DNA of 52,815 nt from Gammaproteobacteria bacterium. GTDB taxonomy: Bacteria > Pseudomonadota > Gammaproteobacteria > Steroidobacterales > Steroidobacteraceae. The notes under the pieces were generated by a model. That model was not told the origin of the DNA and made no database searches. It saw only the letters and a program-made list of their open reading frames with translations. This document shows positions 45,420 to 52,815 of the stretch, one piece after another. Position 1 is the first letter of the stretch; the number at the start of each line of letters is the position of its first letter. Where the stretch lies: NCBI GenBank assembly GCA_028293765.1, contig JAQGOG010000155.1:1-52815 (forward strand). Direction: 5' to 3'. Made by a program: the position numbers and the translations under genes.

Positions 45420-46100
45420 ATGTCGTCCGATGCATTGAAGGACCGCAGTAAAGAGATCGTTCGCAAGCCGCGGCTCAGCGATCAGATCTATGACCTGCTG
45501 AGGCGGGACCTGCGTCTCGGTCGCTATTCGATGTCCTCCACGTTCAACGAGCTGGCGATTGCGAAAGCGTTGGATACATCGCGAACTCCGGTACGGGAAG
45601 CGCTCGTCCAGCTGGTCGGCAATGGATTGTTGGAGGAATCCGACCGCGGTTATCGGTTGCCCAGGTTGAGCACGGAGGCGTTCGAACAACTGATGGCGGT
45701 GCGGATCGTGATCGAGACCACGATCGCGGCCGATGCGGCGGCAAAGGCCGGACCCACAGATCTCGTCGCGCTGCGTTCGGCAGCCGAAGCGGAACGCGGG
45801 GCGGCTGCCGGAACATCCTCCGAGTTCGTCGCGGCAAACAATGCGTTCCGGAGCGCATTCTTTGACTCGGGACACAACCCTTACCTCAAGGAAGTCGCCG
45901 AGCTGTTCAACGATCGGGTGCAGGCGTTCCGAATCGCCTCGCTCGAGGTGGAGGAAAACCGTCGCGCCACCACCAATCATCACAAGCGACTCGTCCAAGC
46001 CATAGGGGCGCGGGATGCGAAGAGCGCGCGTGCGACCGTTGAAAGCCTGTTGAGACTGGCGATCAAGGCGTTCGAGCCCGTGCCGAAAGAAGAATCGTGA
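45420..46100 (+). CDS. GntR/FCD-family regulator of the UbiD cluster
   Basis: A 226-residue regulator of the FadR subfamily. The winged helix spans ~20-80 (FNELAIAKALDTSRTPVREALVQL), and the FCD ligand domain follows (~90-215) with the metal-type residues in AANNAFRSAFFDSGHNPYL and NHHKRLVQAI. AGGAGG precedes the ATG. It is transcribed divergently from ubiD and converges with the aldehyde dehydrogenase gene. Matching operator sites in front of both ubiD/gntR and the receptor/permease promoters indicate one regulon. Confidence 0.92.
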   Translation: MSSDALKDRSKEIVRKPRLSDQIYDLLRRDLRLGRYSMSSTFNELAIAKALDTSRTPVREALVQLVGNGLLEESDRGYRLPRLSTEAFEQLMAVRIVIETTIAADAAAKAGPTDLVALRSAAEAERGAAAGTSSEFVAANNAFRSAFFDSGHNPYLKEVAELFNDRVQAFRIASLEVEENRRATTNHHKRLVQAIGARDAKSARATVESLLRLAIKAFEPVPKEES

Positions 46101-46136
46101 GATGCTCGCGCCGCGCGTCCTCAGCAACACGCGCGC

Positions 46137-47594
46137 TCAGCCTCTGAATAGATCCAGTCCCGGCGCGCGATCCTCGATAGTGACGATCGACTGCTTGTGC
46201 CCGAAACGCAGGATGCCTTCCGGGCCGTATCGGGACCCGCCGAGGCCCGAGCTCTTAAAGGACATCTTCTCGGCGGCCATGCCGACCTCGCCTACCAGAT
46301 CATTGTCGTTCACGTAGATGCCGCCGGCCTCGAGCTCCGCGCCAACACGTTCCGCTTCTGCGGGGCTACCGTAAACCGACGCGCTCAATCCGTAAGTCGA
46401 ATCGTTGGCGAGTTGAACAGCCTGTTCGACGCTGTCGACGGACATCACAGGAACGATTGGCGCGAAGCTTTCTTCCCGCATCAGCAGCATCTCGTGCGTG
46501 ACGCCGACGACGATCGTTGGACGCAGCCAGACGCCGCCGTGAGTCTCGAGCTCTCCGCCAGTCACGAAAGTGGCACCACGCTGCCGCGCGTCATCGAGAT
46601 GCGCTCTGATGGTGTCGACCTGCGCAGCTGAAATGATGGGACCGATTTGGCCGCGGGCAGGGTCCGGAAAGTTGATATCCAGCGCGCGTGCCAGAGTCGT
46701 GAGGCGCTCCACCAACGGACGAAACACGCTCGAATGCGCGTACACACGCTCGGTCGCAAAACACGCCTGGCCGGCGTTCACAAGCGCCCCTCGCAAGATC
46801 GAGTGGCTGGCAGCCTCCAGGTCGGCCGACGGCAAGACGATCGCCGGGTCCTTGCCGCCGAGCTCGAGGAATGCCGGCTTGAGTTGCCGGGCAGCACGCT
46901 CCGCGACTCGGCGACCGTTGCGGACGCTGCCGGTGAACACGACGGCATCGGTGGCATCGACGACCGCCTCGCCGGTTGGGCCGGAACCGCACACCAGGCC
47001 GACTACATCAGCGAGAGCGGGCACCTCATTCAGGGATTCACGCACGGGAGTGACGAAACGCGGCGTGATCTCGCTCGGCTTGATCATGACAGCCGCACCA
47101 GCGAGAAGAGCGGGCACGGCGTCAAGGAATGACAGGATAAGCGGGTAGTTCCACGGCGATATGATCCCGACCACCCCATACGGCACAAGACGCTGCAGAA
47201 AGCGGACTCGCGGCGAGCCTGCAGACCTGCCGGATTTCTCGAATGGCAGTGATCGTGCTTGCTCGAGACGTGCCCGCGTATAGCCACAGAGCCCGTCCAC
47301 CTCGTCCCGTGACAGCATTAAACGACCCGTATCAGCCAGAAGCGCCGAGACAATGGCATCCCGATGTCTTGCGAGAGCTTCGATCCATCGCGTCAGTGCG
47401 TCGATCCGAAACTCGAGTCCCTCGCGGTGCCAGCGACGCTGCGCGACGCGCAGGTGACTGACCTGGCTTTGTACGACAGTCGCGTCCGCCGCCGTGAACT
47501 CGTGATCAATCAACCCCGTCCATGGGTTGCGGACGAAAACTCTAGCCGAAGGCGTCTGCTGGATTACGTGTGCCGGATTCGCAATGGATGTCAT
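46137..47594 (-). CDS. NAD(P)-dependent aldehyde dehydrogenase
   Basis: A 485-residue aldehyde dehydrogenase that oxidises an aldehyde to its acid. The catalytic set is complete: Asn149 (PWNYP), Lys172 (KPSE), Glu244 (LELGGKDP) and nucleophile Cys278 (NAGQACFATERVY). The tone of the sequence (YGVVGIISPWNYP) is that of the broad aromatic/coniferyl aldehyde group, but specificity is not certain. Its ATG overlaps the stop of the TonB receptor by one base (TGATG), so it is translated from the receptor transcript. Its stop lies 36 bp from that of gntR. Confidence 0.94.
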   Translation of the reverse strand: MTSIANPAHVIQQTPSARVFVRNPWTGLIDHEFTAADATVVQSQVSHLRVAQRRWHREGLEFRIDALTRWIEALARHRDAIVSALLADTGRLMLSRDEVDGLCGYTRARLEQARSLPFEKSGRSAGSPRVRFLQRLVPYGVVGIISPWNYPLILSFLDAVPALLAGAAVMIKPSEITPRFVTPVRESLNEVPALADVVGLVCGSGPTGEAVVDATDAVVFTGSVRNGRRVAERAARQLKPAFLELGGKDPAIVLPSADLEAASHSILRGALVNAGQACFATERVYAHSSVFRPLVERLTTLARALDINFPDPARGQIGPIISAAQVDTIRAHLDDARQRGATFVTGGELETHGGVWLRPTIVVGVTHEMLLMREESFAPIVPVMSVDSVEQAVQLANDSTYGLSASVYGSPAEAERVGAELEAGGIYVNDNDLVGEVGMAAEKMSFKSSGLGGSRYGPEGILRFGHKQSIVTIEDRAPGLDLFRG

Positions 47595-49852
47595 CAGAAA
47601 CGTACCTGGAGGGACAGCTCGAGGGTTCTCGGGCGAAGGGTCGAGTAGCGGAAAGGCGTGTTGAGCTCGATGCGCCCAGTAACCGGATCGAGATTGTTGC
47701 TGAGGTTATAGCCGCGTAACCAGACAGCATACTTCTCATTCGTGAGCCCGATCCGCGCGTTGAAGGAACTGATGGCAGGCAGCGACCGGAAGTTTCCAGC
47801 CTCTGGCCGGAACCCGATCACGCGGTCGCCGGTATAGGACCAGTCGATGCCTTCCTGGACCGTCCACGTGCTCCACGGCTGCGCATGATCGAGGCTGACG
47901 ACGCCCGTCCAGTCCGGGACGCCCGGCAATCGATCGCCAGATTCCGTCTGGTTTACCAGGAGACCCTGCACGGGCTGCGGCCCGGTGAAGCGCGCCCGGT
48001 TGTACGCACTGGCCACATCCACGGTCCAACCTTCCGCCACGCGGGCAGACACACGAGCTTCCGCGCCGCTCGATACAGCGTCTCCCGCGTTGCCAATTAG
48101 CGTGAACGCCCCGGTCGAGTCTGTCGTGACAAACTGCATGTTGGACCAGTCAATGCGGAACGCATCGGCTTCGACGTACAATCGTCCGTCCTGCGACTGC
48201 CACTTGCCGCCGAGCTCGGAATTCAAGAGCTTATCCGACCGGAAATCGGGTGCAGACGCGTTGAATCCGACCGGCTGATTGGGGCCACCTGGCCGGAATC
48301 CCTGCGACACGAGCCCGTACAGTAAGAGCTGCTTCGACGCCTGCCATCCCAGCTTTATCCGGCCGACCGTGTTGTCAGAGCTCGCGCTCTGCTCGGGCTG
48401 CGGACCGACCGGGCCGGGACCGAAGTTCTGGATGATCCTCTGGCGCTGGGTCTGATTGCTCTGGGCCCAGCGAATTCCACCCGTTGCCGTCCACCCCGGG
48501 GCGAGCTCGTAGTCAATCTCCCCGAAGGCGGCCTTCTGCTGCCTCTTCCCGCTGTTAGCTCGACTGTACACGCGTTTCTCAGCGGTTCCGTCTGGCAGGA
48601 ACGCCAAATAGCCGTTGGCGTCCGTGACCGCCACCTGTCCGTCGCGGGACGTATCGCGAGACTCGTAATAGAGTCCGCCCGTCCAGTGGATTGGGCCGCT
48701 GCCTGCGGAAGTCGCACGCAATTCGTGGGTGCGAGCCACGTTGGTTTCCACTCCATAGGATACGAGCGGGACCACTGTGCCGAACGGCCCGGAATTGACC
48801 ATCGCATAGCAACTTCCATCGGCCAGCGCGCTGTCGGGGCACACTGCCGGTGGAACTCCGGCAAGACCGAAGATCGCGAATCGAGTCTGGTCGATGGAAC
48901 GCGTTACCTTTCGGTCCTGATAAGCAAACGAATAAAGGATGTCCGCGTGGTCACCGCGATACTCGGTCACGAAATTGGTCATTCGCAATCGATCCTCGAA
49001 CGGCTGCCGCACGAGATTGCCGGCCCGGAGCTCGTCACCGCTCGTGTAGCCCTCGAATGCCTCGGACGTACCACCCGAAGTCGCATTCTGCAGATAGGTC
49101 GTCGAGGTGAAGCTGAGGCGCTCATTCGGCGTCCAGCGTACACCGAGCCTTCCTCCGTCCGTATGCGTGCTATTCACGTCATGCGCACCAAGGAACACCT
49201 CGTCGATCCAACCCGCTTCATCGAACTTATAGCCCGTCAGACGGACCGCGAGCTGATCGGTAATCAGCGGGGCATTGATCATGGCCTTCGCCGAATATCC
49301 GTTAGAGCCACCCTCGGGCGACGTCCATGAGCCTTCGGCTGTCGCACTGAAGGCTTTCGCGTCGGGGCGCGCGCTGATCACGCGAATGGTGCCGCCCATC
49401 GATCCGCTGCCGTAAAGCGTGCCCTGTGGGCCGCGCAATACCTCGATGCGCTCGACGTCCCACAGCTTGATATCCGGTTGTGACCCGCCGGCGTCGAGCG
49501 ACTCGCCCGGACTTCCCAGGGCCGGAATCTCGTCGTAATACACGCCCACGAGGGGCTCGCCGCCGGAACTGATGCCGCGCAGGGAATAGCGCTTGTTGCC
49601 CGGCCCGAGATCGCTGGACTGTGCCAGTCCGGGAACGAATCTGACATAGCTCTCGAAGTCGGTTGCGCCGGTGTCGGCGAGGCGCTCGCTCGACAGCACG
49701 GAAAGCGATTCAGAAGTATCCTTCAGCACCGACTCGCGCTTCGTCGCGGTAACAACGATCTCCTGCATATCAGGCGCCTGCTGCGCCCCCACGAGCGGCG
49801 CGCTCACACAACCGATCGCTCCGACGCTCAACCAGCGAATTGCTAAACCCAT
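47594..49852 (-). CDS. TonB-dependent receptor of the UbiD cluster
   Basis: A 752-residue outer-membrane receptor. A signal peptide ends near VGAQQ, and a TonB-box-like MQEIVVTATKRE leads into the plug (FVPGLAQSSDLGPGNKRYSLRGIS; LRGPQGTLYGSGSMGGTIRVI) and barrel, with terminal Phe (LELSLQVRF). The ATG at 49852 follows GGGGGAG. It forms an operon with the aldehyde dehydrogenase and is divergent from the permease; the shared 154-bp promoter region carries the second GntR site. It is the likely outer-membrane entry for the cluster substrate. Confidence 0.93.
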   Translation of the reverse strand: MGLAIRWLSVGAIGCVSAPLVGAQQAPDMQEIVVTATKRESVLKDTSESLSVLSSERLADTGATDFESYVRFVPGLAQSSDLGPGNKRYSLRGISSGGEPLVGVYYDEIPALGSPGESLDAGGSQPDIKLWDVERIEVLRGPQGTLYGSGSMGGTIRVISARPDAKAFSATAEGSWTSPEGGSNGYSAKAMINAPLITDQLAVRLTGYKFDEAGWIDEVFLGAHDVNSTHTDGGRLGVRWTPNERLSFTSTTYLQNATSGGTSEAFEGYTSGDELRAGNLVRQPFEDRLRMTNFVTEYRGDHADILYSFAYQDRKVTRSIDQTRFAIFGLAGVPPAVCPDSALADGSCYAMVNSGPFGTVVPLVSYGVETNVARTHELRATSAGSGPIHWTGGLYYESRDTSRDGQVAVTDANGYLAFLPDGTAEKRVYSRANSGKRQQKAAFGEIDYELAPGWTATGGIRWAQSNQTQRQRIIQNFGPGPVGPQPEQSASSDNTVGRIKLGWQASKQLLLYGLVSQGFRPGGPNQPVGFNASAPDFRSDKLLNSELGGKWQSQDGRLYVEADAFRIDWSNMQFVTTDSTGAFTLIGNAGDAVSSGAEARVSARVAEGWTVDVASAYNRARFTGPQPVQGLLVNQTESGDRLPGVPDWTGVVSLDHAQPWSTWTVQEGIDWSYTGDRVIGFRPEAGNFRSLPAISSFNARIGLTNEKYAVWLRGYNLSNNLDPVTGRIELNTPFRYSTLRPRTLELSLQVRF

Positions 49853-49912
49853 GGCTCTCCCCCGCTGCGCGCGTTGCATCGCACGTTCTCTGGACTGCAT
49901 GTACTGCATCAT

Positions 49913-49931
49913 GTACTCTGTATACCGCATA
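49913..49931. promoter_or_regulatory. GntR operator between the TonB receptor and permease (site 2)
   Basis: Read on the minus strand, TATGCGGTATACAGAGTAC matches the 45356-45374 site at 15 of 19 positions. It sits in the divergent promoter region of the receptor and the permease. Nearby half-like repeats TGCATGTACTGCATCATGTACT may extend it. Confidence 0.75.
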
Positions 49932-50006
49932 CTGCGCGCTGGACGCAATACGTACCAGGTGATCCAGGAGCTTGAGCGGCATACAGTTCGCGGTACCGGG
50001 GGTGGC

Positions 50007-51287
50007 ATGCACGAGAAGAAGATCGGGATCGTTGGCGCGACTGCGACCGTGGTCGGTTTTGTGATCGGTACATCGATCTTCGTGTTACCGGCGCAACTCG
50101 CGGGCGTCGCGGGTCCTGCGGTCGTGATGTCCTATGCAATCGCCTGCCTCATCGCGCTGCTGTTGTGCCTCGTGACTGCCGAGCTGGGCTGCCGGCTACC
50201 GGTCAACGGCGGCAGCTTCGTCATCGTGGCCCAGAACGTCGGCCCGCTCCCGGGCTTCCTGATCATGTGGACGATGGTGATCGCCGTTGCGATCGGGATG
50301 GCAGCCGTCGCCCTGGGACTGGCGAACTATCTGGCCGCGCTGCTGCCGGGGATTGCACCGCAAATCACCGCGATCGGATTCATCACGTTGTTCGTCGGCC
50401 TGAACCTCGTTGGACTGCGCACGGCGATCTGGTCACAGGCGTTCCTCACGGCCGCTCTCCTTTGCGCGAAGGGATTGTTCTTTGCGACGGCATGGATTCC
50501 TTTCACGGCGGCACGTTTGTCTCCCTTCGCTCCGCACGGTGTGCTTGCGGTTCTGGCCGCAGTCGTTCCCGCATACTTCTCCTTCGGAGGGTTTTCAGTC
50601 CTGCTGGAGATCGGTGGGGAGGTGCGCCATCCGAGACGGAACATACCGATGGCCATCGCCATTGCCTTCGTTTTGGTGTTCGCGATGTACATCGCCGTTC
50701 CGTTGCTGCTGGTCGGCGGCCTGCCCTGGCAACAGCTGCCGGCGCTTGCGGCGCCGGCCCTCACGCTCATTGAGCCTGTCGCCCCTGACTGGTTGGTCGC
50801 AGTCGTCAGACTGGGCATCCTCGGCGGCGCGGTGACTGCGATCAACGCGATCCTGCTGGGCTACTCGCGAAATCTGGCTGCGATGGCGCGCGCCGGTTTC
50901 CTGCCCTCCCTGCTTGCACGATCGGGCGGTCCAGGCGGTCAACCGCAGGCGGCGATCATTGCGATCGGAGCCGTGACGGTGGTCTCGATTGCAGCCGGCG
51001 CCTCGGTCACTCAGTACGCGACAATTTTCGTCGTAGCTTTCCTGGCGCAACAGATGTTCTTGGCGTTCGCGCTGCTCGCGGTCACCTCGAGGGGGCAGCC
51101 GGCAGTATTGTCGCGCGGGATAGCGATGGCCTCGGCTCGGCTCCTGATCATAGTGTCCTTCGCGTTGCTGCTCGCGGCGGCATGGTCAACCCCGGGGATG
51201 CTTGCGGTGACAGCCGTGGTGATGGCGGCTGGCTGGGGGTTGTTTATGCTGAGGCAACGACGGGGCGGTGCCGATGGTGATGAATGA
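50007..51287 (+). CDS. APC-superfamily permease
   Basis: A 426-residue inner-membrane transporter of the amino acid-polyamine-organocation superfamily with about 11-12 helices. The first helix has the broken-helix signature (GFVIGTSIFVLPAQLAGVAGP), followed by the conserved region SYAIACLIALLLCLVTAELG. Helix 6-7 carries AYFSFGGFSVLLEIGGEVRHPRRNIP, the family loop with charged residues. The ATG at 50007 with GGGGGTGG upstream is chosen over long upstream frames because the conserved start is MHEKKIGIVGA. It overlaps ubiX by 4 bp. The GntR site in its promoter suggests it imports the cluster substrate across the inner membrane. Confidence 0.88.
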   Translation: MHEKKIGIVGATATVVGFVIGTSIFVLPAQLAGVAGPAVVMSYAIACLIALLLCLVTAELGCRLPVNGGSFVIVAQNVGPLPGFLIMWTMVIAVAIGMAAVALGLANYLAALLPGIAPQITAIGFITLFVGLNLVGLRTAIWSQAFLTAALLCAKGLFFATAWIPFTAARLSPFAPHGVLAVLAAVVPAYFSFGGFSVLLEIGGEVRHPRRNIPMAIAIAFVLVFAMYIAVPLLLVGGLPWQQLPALAAPALTLIEPVAPDWLVAVVRLGILGGAVTAINAILLGYSRNLAAMARAGFLPSLLARSGGPGGQPQAAIIAIGAVTVVSIAAGASVTQYATIFVVAFLAQQMFLAFALLAVTSRGQPAVLSRGIAMASARLLIIVSFALLLAAAWSTPGMLAVTAVVMAAGWGLFMLRQRRGGADGDE

Positions 51288-51901
51288 CCGATGAAGTGAG
51301 CGGCTCGGCCGGACGAGCGCCGCCTGCCCGACCGGGGATCATTGTCGGCGTTTCCGGCGCGACCGGCGTCATCTATGCACTTCGGCTTCTCGAGCTGCTG
51401 CGGGAGCTGGAGATCGAGACGCACCTGGTCGTGACTCGGGCCGGCGAGCAGACTGCCGCATATGAGCTTGCCGGGCGGGCCGGAGCATTACGCGACCTTG
51501 CCACCGTGACCTACCCGGTCAAGGATGTCGGCGCGGCCATCTCGTCTGGCTCGTTTGCGACGCTTGGGATGATCGTGGCGCCCTGTTCGATGAACACGGT
51601 CGCACAGATCGCCGCCGGCACCACGACTAACCTGCTGACACGGGCGGCCGATGTATGCCTGAAAGAACGGCGGCGGCTGGTCCTGATGGTCCGTGAGAGC
51701 CCGCTTCACGCGGGGCACCTGAGATCAATGCTCGCGGTCACCGAGTACGGCGGCATCATCGCACCGCCAGTTCCGGCGTTTTACACGCGGCCGCAATCTC
51801 TGCAGGATGTCATCGACCACACAGTCGGACGCGTGCTCGACCTGTTTGGGCTCGACGCCGGAGTGGTGCCTCGCTGGGAAGGAACCCCACAGAAGCCCTA
51901 G
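51284..51901 (+). CDS. ubiX: UbiX-type flavin prenyltransferase
   Basis: A 205-residue enzyme that attaches dimethylallyl phosphate to FMN to make the prenyl-FMN needed by UbiD. Family motifs: IVGVSGATGVIYALRLLELL, SSGSFATLGMIVAPCSMNT, RAADVCLKERRRLVLMVRESPLH and PPVPAFYTRPQSLQDVIDHTVGRVLD. A ~17-residue Gly/Pro/Ala-rich extension precedes the fold. The start overlaps the permease stop (ATGA). Carrying its own UbiX makes the cluster self-sufficient for the UbiD cofactor. Confidence 0.94.
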   Translation: MTDEVSGSAGRAPPARPGIIVGVSGATGVIYALRLLELLRELEIETHLVVTRAGEQTAAYELAGRAGALRDLATVTYPVKDVGAAISSGSFATLGMIVAPCSMNTVAQIAAGTTTNLLTRAADVCLKERRRLVLMVRESPLHAGHLRSMLAVTEYGGIIAPPVPAFYTRPQSLQDVIDHTVGRVLDLFGLDAGVVPRWEGTPQKP

Positions 51902-52286
51902 AAGCGCACCGAGCCGCTTACTATGAACTCGCGCGGCCCGTTGATGCGCGCAATGTTGAACGGGGCGTCTACGTCATACGACGGCCAGTAGATGGTGTTG
52001 TACATCGTCTGCGTGAGGTTGGTGACACTTGCCGAGACCTTCCAGAAATCGTGCTCGACCCATGCGGCCAGGTTCACGAGGTGATACGCGCGCTGTTCCG
52101 CGGAGTTCTGCGGATCCCAGTAGGAACGGCCAATGAATGATGCGGCCCCGCGCGCGCCGATTTCGTATCTGCCGAGATTGTGCTTCACTCCAAGGTCGTA
52201 TTCGCCTTGTATGCGGGGGTGAACGGCGCGAAGCGCCCTTTGAGATTGATAGGCAGCAAGGTGTTCGGATGCTTCCCGCCGTGGTT
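51898..52286 (-). pseudogene. C-terminal remnant of a TonB-dependent receptor, frameshifted
   Basis: The last ~120 codons of a receptor barrel: HPNTLLPINLKGRFAPFTPA in one frame, then EYDLGVKHNLGRYEIGARG in the next, and the end REFIVSGSVRF with the terminal Phe. The two frames join near 52206, so a single-base frameshift interrupts even this fragment. The rest of the receptor is missing; bfd ends only a few bases upstream. The stop codon overlaps the ubiX stop on the other strand. It looks like a leftover of a gene lost when the locus was rearranged. Confidence 0.82.
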
Positions 52287-52288
52287 TC

Positions 52289-52477
52289 TTACGCGGCGTT
52301 GCGTTGCGTGCGGGTCAGCAGGTGTTCGGCGACGACTTGCCGCGCGGTATCTTCACAGCGGCCGCAGCAGCTGCCGACGGGCAACTGACATTGCACCTCG
52401 AAAAGAGAGCAGGCGCCATGATCGACCGCTTCGCGGATCTCACGATCGCTAACTGCATGGCAGACGCATACGTACAT
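52289..52477 (-). CDS. bfd: Bacterioferritin-associated ferredoxin
   Basis: A 62-residue [2Fe-2S] protein that passes electrons to bacterioferritin to release iron. The four cysteines have the Bfd arrangement: Cys4 and Cys6 (MYVCVCHAVSD) and a CCGRC cluster (residues ~38-41). The helix-turn start HAVSDREIREAVDHGA is typical. A Fur-type box overlaps its -35 region, so it should be made when iron is short. Its usual partner bfr is 10 kb downstream on the same strand. Confidence 0.94.
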   Translation of the reverse strand: MYVCVCHAVSDREIREAVDHGACSLFEVQCQLPVGSCCGRCEDTARQVVAEHLLTRTQRNAA

Positions 52478-52525
52478 GTCGGCCCCTGGATACGAAAGCC
52501 GCCGGTCGGCTCTGCAATGAGGCTG

Positions 52526-52556
52526 ATTCTAAACGCTAATAAGAATGATTGTCAAT
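52526..52556 (-). promoter_or_regulatory. bfd promoter with Fur box
   Basis: On the minus strand TTGACA (52555-52550) and TAGAAT (52531-52526) are 18 bp apart. The overlapping TGACAATCATTCTTA (about 52540-52554) fits the 7-1-7 Fur pattern TGATAATNATTATCA at 12 of 14 fixed positions or near it. It predicts repression by iron-loaded Fur. Confidence 0.78.
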
Positions 52557-52753
52557 TGCATCACCCGGTCACGCCTGTATTTTGCCGTGAATAACTCCCT
52601 ATAGTTCAATAGGTTGGCAGTCTACGACGCGAGGCTCGAGCGCCGGCGGCGCGGGGCACCTGCCTCCTCACCTGTTGCGGCCACGGCGAAGCAACCAACG
52701 TTGGGCCCAACTGCGCCGTTCGCGGCTCGAGGTCGATGCGCTGAACGGAACGG
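52557..52753. other. Gap upstream of bfd
   Basis: No gene recognised between the bfd promoter and the tail of the partial gene at the right edge. Confidence 0.4.
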
Positions 52754-52815
52754 CTACGCCCGTCGCCAGGTCGACTTGCCGCCAGGCTTGTCCTCGACGA
52801 TCACCCCCGCCGCGG
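52754..52815 (-). CDS. C-terminal tail of a gene running in from the right edge
   Basis: An open minus-strand frame enters from the window edge and ends with GVIVEDKPGGKSTWRRA and a TAG stop. The text looks like real protein with high-GC codon use, but it is too short to assign. It could be a partial enzyme of the same strand run as bfd. Confidence 0.4.
   Translation of the reverse strand, partial: AAGVIVEDKPGGKSTWRRA

Overview
This 52.8-kb, high-GC window reads as part of a gammaproteobacterial chromosome. It has three complete TonB-dependent receptors plus a receptor remnant, EmrAB/MarR, SixA, YfaZ, bacterioferritin and Bfd, and strong sigma-70-type promoters with recognisable Fur, MarR, LacI, MerR and GntR sites. 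The gene mix resembles receptor-rich, catabolically versatile lineages such as Steroidobacter/Nevskia/Xanthomonas relatives; this placement is inference.

Layout. 0-11 kb: the 5' part of a PaoA-type iron-sulfur subunit, 1.4 kb without a recognisable gene, then tRNA-Lys and tRNA-His. A patchy region follows with a secreted phosphatase-family protein, a hybrid histidine kinase whose receiver has lost its phospho-acceptor Asp, a double aspartyl-protease/PDZ protein, an IS21 (IstB) scrap and a Fic protein. It ends at an intact tRNA-Arg(TCT). Copies of the tRNA-Arg 3' end at 2211 and 9487 mark this region as one or more tRNA-integrated islands. 11-18 kb: SixA; a MarR-EmrA-EmrB efflux operon with operators in two places; BtaA-BtaB, which make a phosphorus-free betaine lipid, behind a candidate Pho box; an SH3 protein. 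18-24.4 kb: a glucan-type utilisation operon (TonB receptor, GH3 glucosidase, LacI regulator) whose promoter carries a palindromic operator over the -35 box. 25-31.6 kb: YfaZ, two hemerythrin-domain proteins, a MerR regulator with a copper-type P-ATPase, a methyltransferase and tRNA-Pro. 31.6-41 kb: a signalling run of TonB receptor, YfiR, membrane histidine kinase, receiver-kinase and an EAL phosphodiesterase. 41.3-52.8 kb: bacterioferritin, a catabolic cluster, then Bfd.

The most interesting part is 42.5-51.9 kb. UbiD and UbiX (prenyl-FMN decarboxylase and its cofactor synthase), an FAD oxidoreductase, an aldehyde dehydrogenase, a TonB receptor and an APC permease are arranged as divergent transcription units around a GntR/FCD regulator. 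A 19-bp site with a GTATAC core occurs in both divergent promoter regions and matches at 15 of 19 positions. The cluster lies exactly between bfd and bfr, which are neighbours in this order in many gammaproteobacteria, so it looks like an insertion of a self-contained uptake, decarboxylation and oxidation regulon. The substrate cannot be read from the sequence; an aromatic or unsaturated acid is the natural guess for a UbiD enzyme.
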